From assembly GCA_018221245.1 (NCBI GenBank), contig JAAOYH010000036.1:1-17476 (forward strand): DNA of 17,476 nt. Reading direction: 5' to 3'. The number at the start of each line of letters is the position of its first letter. Positions within the stretch are counted from its first letter, which is position 1. This document shows positions 1-6,375 of the stretch, in pieces. The stretch is from Candidatus Woesearchaeota archaeon (GTDB taxonomy: Archaea > Nanobdellota > Nanobdellia > Woesearchaeales > UBA525). Both the position numbers and the translations under genes were made by a program. A model generated the notes under the pieces. That model did no database searches, was not told the DNA's origin, and saw only the letters and a list, made by a program, of their open reading frames with translations.

Positions 1-22
1 ATTCCTAATAAACTTATAAACC
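1..22 (+). promoter_or_regulatory. TATA promoter, copy 1 of a 22-bp exact repeat
   Basis: These 22 bases are identical to 2427-2448. They contain a TATA-like box (CTTATAAA, 13-20) whose centre lies about 26 bp before the ATG at 42, the normal archaeal TATA-to-start-site distance. Transcription would therefore begin at or next to the start codon, giving a leaderless mRNA. The window edge hides how far the repeat extends to the left. Confidence 0.6.
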
Positions 23-41
23 AGCCTAACAAAAATAACCC

Positions 42-830
42 ATGAAGAAATTCATTTTAGGCATATTCATAGTTTTGCTCATCTTGCCTATGATTTCTGC
101 AGACATCGGCCCGAAGCCAACGGTAGAGCTGAGAGTCACCAACAACGACACTTCTCTTGAAGGAGAGTTCCATGCGCGTCTGTTCAAGTGCGGTGATGCG
201 CCTAAAGACCTACTAGATGCAGCCAATTGTGAAAACAAAGGTATAAGCATGGAAGATTGCGAACGATTCGCGTTTACGATACCTGACGAATCTGATTGCG
301 AATGGTACCCTGACAAGTGGACGTGGAACCGGCCCTGCAAGAATAGCACATGCCATTTCAACTATCACCCACCCACTTATTTCAGGGCTGTAATCCTTTA
401 CGAAGATGAACTGTATGTACTGCCACCGACTGAGAATCAAGCCTTCAACAGCATATTTGAGTTTGACCTAGGAGATAACTCAACGATAAACGAAATAACG
501 CCGTCAATAACAGAACAAAATAGGAGCCACATAACAAAATCTCTGATCTTAACGCTGATAATAGAACTCGTGATAGCGTTCATATGGGTGCGTCGCAATT
601 GGCGGGTTATTGGTACTGTAGCAGCCATCAATGTGGTTACTCTTCCTTTGCTTCATATCTTTGGGGGTAGTTTCTGGTTCATCTTCGAGCTTCCCATCAT
701 AGCGGTTGAGGCTTTAGCATTGCGATTCTTGGGCAAGATGTCTTGGAGGGATTCTTTCTTTCTAAGCTTTGTCATGAACTTTGTTAGCCTAATCATTGGG
801 CTGATCTGGATTTTTACGGGACGTTTCTAA
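42..830 (+). CDS. Signal-peptide protein with Cys-containing ectodomain and four C-terminal membrane helices
   Basis: I do not recognise a named family. Residues 1-20 form a signal peptide (MKKFILGIFIVLLILPMISA) followed by a DIGPKPT stretch. The ectodomain (about 21-165) has several Cys and several N-glycosylation sequons (NDT, NST, NRS). Hydrophobic helices follow at about 167-184, 190-208, 212-231 and 239-260, with a short RRNWR loop between the first two. A soluble extracellular domain followed by a helix bundle is seen again in the protein at 849-1586, without obvious sequence identity. The ATG is preferred because a TATA box lies about 26 bp upstream. The gene converges on 849-1586 with a gap of under 20 bp. 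A receptor, sensor or envelope role is possible but is only inference. Confidence 0.8.
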   Translation: MKKFILGIFIVLLILPMISADIGPKPTVELRVTNNDTSLEGEFHARLFKCGDAPKDLLDAANCENKGISMEDCERFAFTIPDESDCEWYPDKWTWNRPCKNSTCHFNYHPPTYFRAVILYEDELYVLPPTENQAFNSIFEFDLGDNSTINEITPSITEQNRSHITKSLILTLIIELVIAFIWVRRNWRVIGTVAAINVVTLPLLHIFGGSFWFIFELPIIAVEALALRFLGKMSWRDSFFLSFVMNFVSLIIGLIWIFTGRF

Positions 831-848
831 ATGGCAGCGAAGAAGTCT

Positions 849-1586
849 TCAGATGCTAGAAAAATATAAACCAATATAGAAAAAGAATAGTGGTGGAATC
901 AAACTGATTAACCCCATCACCCATCTTTTCTTTTTGAAGGCGTCAAACCCATAATACAGGGTGATTGCTGAATAGATCGGGAGAGATATGAACAAACTGA
1001 GCATAGTAAACAATTCAAAGTTATTACTCCAAGAAATAAAATACGTGGAGAACCACAGAAAGAAAGGCACAATAGATAGAATGATTATCTTCAAACTATT
1101 ATCTACTTTTAATAAATGGAGCCATAAAGGCATGAGTAATATTAGTGCAAGTAAAGAATACAGGATTCTGTTAATGACAACGATACGTGTTGGTGTTTTG
1201 AGCTCAGATATTCTTGTATAGATGCCGCCACGCACCATTCCGACACTCGAATTCAGAGACATGTAAAATTCTGCACGTTGAGAACGCGCATAGGAATCAG
1301 TATCTAAATTGGTTAGGATACATTGATTAGATTCGAATAATACCCTTTCCCCTTGCATAAGAAAAGTTTTGTCAGGTTCTATTTGGCACACTTGAGAAAC
1401 ATGTAGGTTGCTGATAGTTATGTTTTCTTCACCGTTATTCTGCACTACCACTCTGAAAATTGTTGTGTTCACTTTATACTCAACACAAGAAAATGGAGGG
1501 CCAAAGGCACACTTGGCCTCTAAAAATTCATCCGCGATCACAGAAGTAGAAAGCAACAGAAAAATCAACAACCAGGCGAACCTCAT
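849..1586 (-). CDS. Signal-peptide protein with small ectodomain and four membrane helices
   Basis: No family recognised. The signal peptide (MRFAWLLIFLLLSTSVIADE) is nearly the same as in the next two upstream minus-strand genes. The ectodomain (about 20-130) looks beta-rich, like a DUF11 or CARDB-type domain (for example VVVQNNGEENITISN), and has a CAFGPPFSC pair of cysteines plus a further C. Four hydrophobic helices follow at about 137-160, 166-186, 190-212 and 222-244. A TATA box (GTTAAATAC on the minus strand, about 1606-1613) sits 26 bp before the ATG, giving a leaderless start. That box overlaps the in-frame tail left behind the stop of the upstream gene. Probably an envelope protein of unknown function. 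Confidence 0.8.
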   Translation of the reverse strand: MRFAWLLIFLLLSTSVIADEFLEAKCAFGPPFSCVEYKVNTTIFRVVVQNNGEENITISNLHVSQVCQIEPDKTFLMQGERVLFESNQCILTNLDTDSYARSQRAEFYMSLNSSVGMVRGGIYTRISELKTPTRIVVINRILYSLLALILLMPLWLHLLKVDNSLKIIILSIVPFFLWFSTYFISWSNNFELFTMLSLFISLPIYSAITLYYGFDAFKKKRWVMGLISLIPPLFFFYIGLYFSSI

Positions 1587-1610
1587 AATCAGTCAGAGAA
1601 ATAGGAGTAT

Positions 1611-1709
1611 TTAACCATTTGCCCAACGCTTCCTAGTGAAGTGAACAATCAACCAAAGAAAAAGAGCGACCAAAGGAACCATCCAATAGAGATGTTTCTG
1701 GTAAAGACC
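1611..1709 (-). other. In-frame continuation of the upstream ORF past its stop: an orphaned membrane anchor
   Basis: Directly after the TAA at 1710-1712, the same reading frame continues for 32 sense codons to a second TAA at 1611-1613. The encoded stretch has a hydrophobic helix (WMVPLVALFLWLIVHF) and a basic tail (TRKRWANG). This is the expected stop-transfer anchor of a type I membrane protein, and it matches the layout of the neighbouring protein at 1935-2396 (helix, then KKRRGKG). It looks like the true C-terminus of the 1710-1910 gene, separated by one nonsense codon, either by mutation, by a sequencing error, or by read-through. Confidence 0.6.
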
Positions 1710-1910
1710 TTAGTCCCATTTATTTCGCCTGCCAAGATATTCCCACTCATTTGTGATGTCTTCACACTCTTCAATCACAGAATCGTTGTAGTCACAATCT
1801 GAACAGTCTAGAACACTGTAACAATATGTCACCTCCCTAGTAGGTGGTTCAGTAGATAAAACAGAAGTAGATAACAAAATGAACAGTAACAGACAAGCAA
1901 TGACTCGCAT
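1710..1910 (-). CDS. Short Cys-rich secreted protein, probably truncated by an in-frame stop
   Basis: This 66-residue product starts with a signal peptide (MRVIACLLLFILLSTSVLS) like those of the genes at 849 and 1935. It has a short acidic ectodomain with Cys clusters (TYCYSVLDCSDCDYND, ECED). A TTG four codons upstream could extend it, but the ATG at 1910 is chosen because the TATA-like box (GTTAGATAC, about 1931-1939) is 26 bp away. The frame stops at TAA (1710-1712) before any membrane anchor, yet resumes in frame with one (1611-1709). With read-through or without the mutation the protein would have about 99 residues and type I topology. Function unknown. Confidence 0.55.
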   Translation of the reverse strand: MRVIACLLLFILLSTSVLSTEPPTREVTYCYSVLDCSDCDYNDSVIEECEDITNEWEYLGRRNKWD

Positions 1911-1934
1911 ACCCAAACTCAACTCTAGAAGTAT

Positions 1935-2396
1935 CTAACCCTTACCTCTTCGTTTTTTAATATATACAAAGAGAAGGTACACTACACCCAACACGAAAAC
2001 TATCTTAATCACCTGCCAGGATAGGAGAAGCAAGACACTATAATCAGCAGAAAACTCTCTAAGTCCTTTATACTCGGAAATAACTCCATCACACCAATCT
2101 GTAGTAAAATTCCACCCATAGGGTCGAGAATCAATAAGATCTTTGCATTCTTGCGAATTATAGTCTGGTTCACAGGCAGTACAAAGGTCTTTCAGTTCAG
2201 GAATACATTCGGGCCGGTCATAATTACAAAAGAAACATGCCTGCTCATGCCACCGAATACAATCTCTGTTGTTACTGGGAATTCCTTCGTATTCCGAACA
2301 AGAGTTACAATATGTATATTCTGGTGAAAATATCGGCGTAGTAGAATACACAAATACAGGGCACAAAAGAATCAGTAGTAGCCAGACGAACCTCAT
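1935..2396 (-). CDS. Small type I membrane protein with Cys-rich ectodomain
   Basis: The 153-residue product has a signal peptide (MRFVWLLLILLCPVFVYS), then an ectodomain of about 100 residues with roughly a dozen Cys, many as spaced pairs (CNSC, CFFC, CTAC). One membrane helix (about 126-145) and a basic cytoplasmic tail (KKRRGKG) follow. Paired Cys suggest disulfides or metal binding outside the cell. The start of the ectodomain (EYTYCNSC) resembles that of the truncated neighbour (EVTYCYS), so the two may be diverged paralogues. The TATA box lies about 26 bp before the ATG, in a divergent promoter shared with 2468-3133. No named family recognised. Confidence 0.75.
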   Translation of the reverse strand: MRFVWLLLILLCPVFVYSTTPIFSPEYTYCNSCSEYEGIPSNNRDCIRWHEQACFFCNYDRPECIPELKDLCTACEPDYNSQECKDLIDSRPYGWNFTTDWCDGVISEYKGLREFSADYSVLLLLSWQVIKIVFVLGVVYLLFVYIKKRRGKG

Positions 2397-2467
2397 AATC
2401 AGTCATAGAAATAGAAGTATTTAACAATTCCTAATAAACTTATAAACCCCTTTTTCTAAATCACAAA
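2397..2467. promoter_or_regulatory. Divergent promoter region holding copy 2 of the 22-bp repeat
   Basis: On the minus strand, a TTAAATAC box (about 2416-2423) serves the gene ending at 1935. On the plus strand, CTTATAAA (2439-2446) serves the GTG at 2468. Bases 2427-2448 are identical to window bases 1-22. Both boxes are about 26 bp from their start codons, so both transcripts should be leaderless. Confidence 0.55.
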
Positions 2468-3133
2468 GTGAGAGACCGCGACGTCAGGAACTTCATCAAG
2501 AGAGCGAACAAGATCAGAACCGTCAACGCTGTCTACGCAAAAGAGAAGCTCTCGTACTTCAAGAAGTTATCTTACGGAGATAAATCATCAATTAACGAGC
2601 TAATAGACATCACTGAGACACAGCTCCACCTCTTCACCAAACTTAAAACCCTCATCTCAAATTCTAACTATAGACACGCACCCAGCTTAGGCAAGCACGG
2701 CGACCTTTACCTTTCACTATTGGGAAGAGTCCAGGATCTGTTAGTAGACCTGATAAGCACTCTCCACGGACAGCTAGCCACATTAAAAGCAGGACAATAT
2801 GAGAAATGGCCCCCATTACATGTCTCACAACAGTTAGAGAGAAACCTCCACGAAGAACTAGCCATCTACAAGAGATGCGAGGCTCTAAGACAAGAGATAC
2901 CGAATGAAGTGCCACAGCAAGACCTGATCAACGAGTACGGACTCTACTTCCTGTTCAGCTTCGTCTCTTTGATGTTAGTAAGAGGCTCCCAGGCAGGCCA
3001 TCCTATGCCTGTAACTTCAGACGACGTTGCAGCGGCCATGATGGGTGCCTTCATTACAAAGAAGATGATGTACTCCATAGACAGGTTCTTCCAAGACAAG
3101 GTAGTTCAGAAGTACGAGAAAGCATTACATTAA
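2468..3133 (+). CDS. Helical protein with C-terminal hydrophobic segments, function unknown
   Basis: The 221-residue product is predicted almost entirely helical. It has a basic N-terminus (RDRDVRNFIKRANKIRT), amphipathic or coiled-coil-like helices over residues 20-145, and hydrophobic stretches at about 158-172 (LYFLFSFVSLMLV) and a weaker one at about 186-198 (DDVAAAMMGAFI). There is no signal peptide, so it probably sits on the cytoplasmic face of the membrane. The GTG start is supported by a TATA box 26 bp upstream and by the absence of a nearer ATG. I recognise no domain. Confidence 0.7.
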   Translation: MRDRDVRNFIKRANKIRTVNAVYAKEKLSYFKKLSYGDKSSINELIDITETQLHLFTKLKTLISNSNYRHAPSLGKHGDLYLSLLGRVQDLLVDLISTLHGQLATLKAGQYEKWPPLHVSQQLERNLHEELAIYKRCEALRQEIPNEVPQQDLINEYGLYFLFSFVSLMLVRGSQAGHPMPVTSDDVAAAMMGAFITKKMMYSIDRFFQDKVVQKYEKALH

Positions 3134-3158
3134 TATTCTAAGCAAGAACCCTTCTTTC

Positions 3159-3422
3159 ATGACAAGATGCAAAGCGCCCGAAGAGCTCAAAAGTCTAGAG
3201 TACTTATTAGAAATCAAGAAAAGGGTCGATAAAGAGCTGAAAGAAACATATACAGGAGAAAAGACTCTGGTAATCCCCCTCCCTTATGTTACTGAAGAGC
3301 ATGCAGAGTATCTAATTGAACAATACTATAGCCATGAACACAAAGAGGCTTTTGTTAGACCTGCACTATACCCTAACTTGTTGGAAGGAGATTTCGCATT
3401 GGAATTTCCCCCAAAGAGGTAG
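3159..3422 (+). CDS. Small orphan protein, tandem paralogue 1
   Basis: The 87-residue product has no signal or membrane segment. Its pattern (LKSLEYLLEIKKRVDKEL, then a short strand VIPLPYVTEEHAEYLIEQYY, then a strand near the end) matches the next gene (VKSLERAIVDIDSKLEKY, then TLGRDISLEQANFLAELY, then GYTLVF). They look like an ancient tandem duplication of an alpha/beta domain. A TATA-like CATTAATATT (about 3128-3137) is placed for a leaderless ATG. Function unknown. Confidence 0.65.
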   Translation: MTRCKAPEELKSLEYLLEIKKRVDKELKETYTGEKTLVIPLPYVTEEHAEYLIEQYYSHEHKEAFVRPALYPNLLEGDFALEFPPKR

Positions 3423-3452
3423 GCTTATATTCTGTATGAGAATCCCAACTTC

Positions 3453-3734
3453 GTGGTATTGACACGGAAAGTGCTCAAAGCGGCGAAAGAAAGAAACTCT
3501 GTTCCCGTAGTAAAATCTCTAGAACGTGCAATTGTGGATATAGATAGTAAACTCGAAAAGTATTTCGACGGTATCCACCCAGTCCACTGCACACTTGGTA
3601 GAGATATCTCACTTGAACAGGCCAACTTCTTGGCGGAATTATACTCGAAGTCAACAGACTATTATCCAGGAGTGGAAGAAAGAGGGAAACCTTTAGGATA
3701 TACTCTAGTCTTCAAAACCAGATACTCCCGGTAG
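3453..3734 (+). CDS. Small orphan protein, tandem paralogue 2
   Basis: The 93-residue product resembles the preceding gene in the order helix, strand, helix, strand. Conserved landmarks are KSLE near the start, an acidic/aromatic EKYF or KETY turn, a [ST]xEx-A-x-[FY]L helix, and a final hydrophobic strand. The start is GTG at 3453, 26 bp after a TATA-like GCTTATATTC (3423-3432). It has its own promoter although it lies only 30 bp after its paralogue. Function unknown. Confidence 0.65.
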   Translation: MVLTRKVLKAAKERNSVPVVKSLERAIVDIDSKLEKYFDGIHPVHCTLGRDISLEQANFLAELYSKSTDYYPGVEERGKPLGYTLVFKTRYSR

Positions 3735-3764
3735 CTTTATAATTCTCAAAACTAAAAAGTGATT

Positions 3765-4025
3765 ATGAACTCAAGGCCATCTCTAATCGCGGGCGCGGCC
3801 TCGGCAGCGTTTTTCTTCTTCCTAGCGTTTTTAGGTATGCCTTGGGAGTCGCCGCAGGAATTACTAACAATGTTCTGCTATATGTTCGGATTATTAGGTC
3901 TACCGACGATGATGCTCGCTCATTCTTTGAGGAAACAGCCTAACTGGTGGGCGTACACCCTGTTCTACTGGTTCGCTATCGTTGTGGTCTTCTATGCCCT
4001 AAGAAAATCCATAGCGCTTCTTTGA
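3765..4025 (+). CDS. Small integral membrane protein
   Basis: The 86-residue product has three hydrophobic helices: about residues 7-24 (IAGAASAAFFFFLAFLG), 33-52 (LTMFCYMFGLLGLPTMMLA) and 62-80 (YTLFYWFAIVVVFYAL). A GTG two codons upstream is in frame, but the ATG at 3765 is preferred because the TATA box CTTTATAATT (3735-3744) is 26 bp away. It converges on the relE-like gene. No family recognised. Confidence 0.65.
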   Translation: MNSRPSLIAGAASAAFFFFLAFLGMPWESPQELLTMFCYMFGLLGLPTMMLAHSLRKQPNWWAYTLFYWFAIVVVFYALRKSIALL

Positions 4026-4046
4026 GATACTAATATGAGTTCCAAG

Positions 4047-4304
4047 CTATGGCCTGTATGCGCTAGGACGCTTGTCTATCTTTACCACCAAAACAGTGTT
4101 GCGTTGCACTTTGTAGAGTGCCCTATACTTACCTATCCTCAGTCGGAAAACCTTATCTCCCTCATGCCATCTTATGAACTTGGCATCCTGAGGTATAGGA
4201 TTAGACGTTAGAATCGATAGCCTTCTCCTGATCCTTAAGGATTCGTGACCTAGCTTGGCCAAGGATTTTCGGGCCCTTGAGGAAAGTTGTACTGAGAACT
4301 TCAT
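4047..4304 (-). CDS. relE: RelE/ParE-superfamily toxin
   Basis: The 85-residue product matches the RelE-type mRNA interferase or ParE toxin fold. It has an N-terminal strand (KFSVQLSSRARKSLAKL), two helices, then strands VFRLRIGKYRALYKV and NTVLVVKIDKRPSAYR. The RLRxGxYRxxY and the C-terminal KR-x3-Y are family hallmarks. If a RelE-type enzyme it would cut ribosome-bound mRNA, and the antitoxin encoded just upstream would bind it. The ATG overlaps the antitoxin stop as ATGA (4301-4304), so translation is coupled. A basic charge and length of 80-90 residues fit the family. RelE and ParE activities cannot be told apart here. Confidence 0.85.
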   Translation of the reverse strand: MKFSVQLSSRARKSLAKLGHESLRIRRRLSILTSNPIPQDAKFIRWHEGDKVFRLRIGKYRALYKVQRNTVLVVKIDKRPSAYRP

Positions 4305-4465
4305 AGAGCGGTGGTCTTGCCCTGTTCAAACTCCTTGTCAGCCTCATCGAGCGCTTCTAGATCGTCCTCTGTGAGGACTAGGTCCACGTCAACGGACCTT
4401 TTCTTGAGCGTTTCGACATCGGCCTGGAGCCTATCCAGGCGTTTATGCAGTTCCGGTTCCGCCAT
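4301..4465 (-). CDS. Short antitoxin (RelB-like) of the relE-like toxin
   Basis: A 54-residue ORF starts at ATG 4465 (MAEPELHKRLDRLQADVETL) and ends at TGA 4301-4303. Its coiled-coil helix is followed by an acidic tail (LTEDDLEALDEADKEFEQGK), typical of short archaeal antitoxins partnered with RelE toxins. The 4-nt overlap with the toxin, the antitoxin-first order and a TATA box (TTTATAT on the top strand, 4488-4494) 26 bp before the ATG all support it. There is no clear DNA-binding fold in the first 30 residues, so autoregulation may be weak or absent. Confidence 0.8.
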   Translation of the reverse strand: MAEPELHKRLDRLQADVETLKKRSVDVDLVLTEDDLEALDEADKEFEQGKTTAL

Positions 4466-4506
4466 AACCTCAACTAGTGAGGCATTGTTTATATGGATAT
4501 CTGAAG

Positions 4507-4532
4507 AAAAAACGGAAAAAAAGAAAAAAAAG
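4507..4532 (-). terminator. Oligo-T terminator after the secreted multi-domain gene
   Basis: On the minus strand, within 30 bp after the TAA of the 4538-6025 gene, there are T-runs of eight and seven, split by single non-T bases, then TCCG and a T-run of four to six. Archaeal RNA polymerase terminates at such T-tracts without needing a hairpin. It also separates this gene from the relBE promoter that follows. Confidence 0.55.
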
Positions 4533-4537
4533 AATTC

Positions 4538-6025
4538 TTACTCGCAGACTGCGTACTCAGAGTAGGTGGCCCAGTTACCTTTGGGGACAAACCTTGTGCC
4601 ATTGCTCCAGGCGGTCTCTTCGTATACTTCACGAACAATACTGTCTGCCTCCAAGTCGAAGATGCATGCTCCTGGATTGCTCCCTGTGCTTGAGCCTGGT
4701 GTGCCCCAGTTCAGTGCAATCACTTCAAGAGTATTGGATCCAGCATTAAGCAAGCTTGTCACGTCATAAGACTCGACAGATTTCCAATTATCATCTACCC
4801 CAACAGGCAGGCCATTGAGTGTTGCAGTGTACTCGTTGTCACAAGTAATTCTTAGAGTTCCTGCTGTAGGCTCTCCTTCAATTTCGAATGTCTTCTTAAA
4901 AGTGACATACTCATCTGCTAGAGGGTCGTTCGCATACACGCTTTCCCATATCCATGTTGCTCCGCTTCCTGCAAACGTAGGGTTTACATTGGAGATCCAC
5001 GCGCTATGCTGCCATGCAGCTATAGCGTTATAGGGGTATAGAGAGAGGTTTGTGTAGATGTTTCCATCTGTAACCTGGACGCTTGTATCGCTAACAACGG
5101 TTGTGTGGGGTGTGCCTAAGACAACCTCCTTTCTTACAACTGCGTGAGCCGCGATAATCAAGTTACCATCGCAGTCAGGCCTCTCCAAAGTCTCAGTCCA
5201 TTCTGTGACTGCAGGGTCGTGGTATGCAACATACTTGAAGTGTCCAGGAATTGGTCCTCCATATGTATCTGGAGCGTTCTTCTTACCCCTCTTCACTGTT
5301 CGGGGGATCTCTTCAGTAGAGCACTGCACGTCTAGGTGAGTCTCTGTCATAACCCAATCACCAGTAGTGCTGTAAGTAATCACAAGGTTGTCACCATCCT
5401 CATCTACAGTAAGCGTTCCAACATCGATATCTTGGCCCGCGAATAGAGGATATACTGTTTCCTCGCAAGTGTCGCAGGGCTCTGAAGGATATATCGCCTC
5501 AACACCATCCACATCGTAAGCATCCGTAATGTGGTTGACATTGAAATCATTAGAGTCAGTAATATCTGTGAGTCTCACGAATTGGATGCACTCCAAATCG
5601 AAATCTGAGAGCTCAAGATTAAAGTCCTGGCAACCAGTTCCAACATCTATCCAATCGGCACCATCTGAAGAGACTTCAACAGACACTCTCTCCGGATAAT
5701 TCTCACATACCTGGTTATTGTATGTGGTCTCGCGCACAACAAGATCGATTCCATCTCCATCTGCTACTCCGTTTTCGAAGAACAGCTCCATCCATCCCCC
5801 ATATCCTAGAGCGAAGAAATTGATAGAATCGGTTCCTTCTGCAGGTCCTAGAGCCTGATTAGGATTGCTTCTGTCAGCAGTCACAGATGAACCATCATCA
5901 CGCAGGCCTTGCGAATAATTCACAACAGCATCCGCCCACGGACCTGTACCATCGCCCACTGAGCCAGCAAAAACACTTGTCGTAAGAACTATCATCATTA
6001 ACATTGTTGGTATTAGTAGTTTCAT
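4538..6025 (-). CDS. Large secreted protein with three beta-sandwich-like domains
   Basis: The 495-residue product has a signal peptide (MKLLIPTMLMMIVLTTSVFAG) and no membrane anchor. Domain 1 (about 22-180) resembles discoidin/F5-8-type surface domains (GGWMELFFENG, VRETTY, VSVEVSSDGADWIDVG, then a calcium-loop-like DSNDFN). Domain 2 (about 190-315) has VGTLTVDEDGDNLVITYSTT and IPGHFKY motifs and ends with LIIAAHAVV, a pattern I recall from secreted bacterial proteins but cannot name. Domain 3 (about 325-495) looks like a galactose-binding jelly roll (ATLNGLPVGVDD, SLLNAGSNTLEVIALN) and ends ETAWSNGTRF..NWATYSEYAVC. Likely role: binding glycans or matrix outside the cell. The ATG at 6025 has a GGTGAT Shine-Dalgarno-like element in front, so I prefer it to the GTG at 6034. 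Confidence 0.75.
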   Translation of the reverse strand: MKLLIPTMLMMIVLTTSVFAGSVGDGTGPWADAVVNYSQGLRDDGSSVTADRSNPNQALGPAEGTDSINFFALGYGGWMELFFENGVADGDGIDLVVRETTYNNQVCENYPERVSVEVSSDGADWIDVGTGCQDFNLELSDFDLECIQFVRLTDITDSNDFNVNHITDAYDVDGVEAIYPSEPCDTCEETVYPLFAGQDIDVGTLTVDEDGDNLVITYSTTGDWVMTETHLDVQCSTEEIPRTVKRGKKNAPDTYGGPIPGHFKYVAYHDPAVTEWTETLERPDCDGNLIIAAHAVVRKEVVLGTPHTTVVSDTSVQVTDGNIYTNLSLYPYNAIAAWQHSAWISNVNPTFAGSGATWIWESVYANDPLADEYVTFKKTFEIEGEPTAGTLRITCDNEYTATLNGLPVGVDDNWKSVESYDVTSLLNAGSNTLEVIALNWGTPGSSTGSNPGACIFDLEADSIVREVYEETAWSNGTRFVPKGNWATYSEYAVCE

Positions 6026-6059
6026 GAGTATCACCGTGTCGTGGAGGATTCTCGTCGAT

Positions 6060-6068
6060 TATTTAAAG
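6060..6068. promoter_or_regulatory. TATTTAAAG box between divergent genes
   Basis: The box is built on a palindromic TTTAAA and reads as TATA in both directions. On the plus strand its centre is about 26 bp before the ATG at 6091. On the minus strand a start site 26 bp away (about 6038) would give a short leader before the GGTGAT and ATG (6025) of the secreted protein. No second TATA box is apparent between the genes. Confidence 0.45.
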
Positions 6069-6090
6069 ATATGTCGTAATAAACACTATC

Positions 6091-6375
6091 ATGAATATCC
6101 TCTTCGTCTGCGACTGGGGCCAAAACCGTTCCGTAACAGCAGCAAAGCTCTTCAGAGATAGGTATAACACCAGATCTTGTGGAGTAAGACAGAACCATCC
6201 AAGCGTAGACGACCTGAACTGGGCGGACATCATCTACGTCATGGAAGATCATCAGAGGACAGAGCTGGCGAGAAGATTCCCTGGACTATATCTGAGGAAA
6301 GATATTCGTGTCCTTAACATAGGGAACATCTACGGAAACAAACTTATTGAAGAACTAAAGAAGATAGATATCTAG
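6091..6375 (+). CDS. Minimal low-molecular-weight tyrosine-phosphatase-like protein
   Basis: The 94-residue product begins with a strand and a phosphate-binding loop, MNILFVCDWGQNRSVTAAKLF, which fits the CX5R[ST] signature (C7, R13, S14). A WADIIYVMEDHQRTELARRF segment follows, as in the short predicted tyrosine phosphatases (COG4551 type). In members as I recall them, the C-terminal part has an LDIPD-like acid loop. Here the matching stretch reads LNIGNIY, with Asn where Asp is expected, so general-acid catalysis may be reduced. Substrate unknown. The ATG is 26 bp from the TATA box. It converges on the nucleotidyltransferase gene with touching stop codons. Confidence 0.7.
   Translation: MNILFVCDWGQNRSVTAAKLFRDRYNTRSCGVRQNHPSVDDLNWADIIYVMEDHQRTELARRFPGLYLRKDIRVLNIGNIYGNKLIEELKKIDI

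Noticed and set aside
1710..1712. Recoding of the stop as pyrrolysine or selenocysteine
   Set aside because: The codon is TAA, whereas pyrrolysine uses TAG and selenocysteine uses TGA. No recoding element is seen.
4311..4565. Ser/Arg-rich plus-strand ORF
   Set aside because: It lies antisense to the short antitoxin and toxin, has low-complexity composition and no promoter at a suitable distance.
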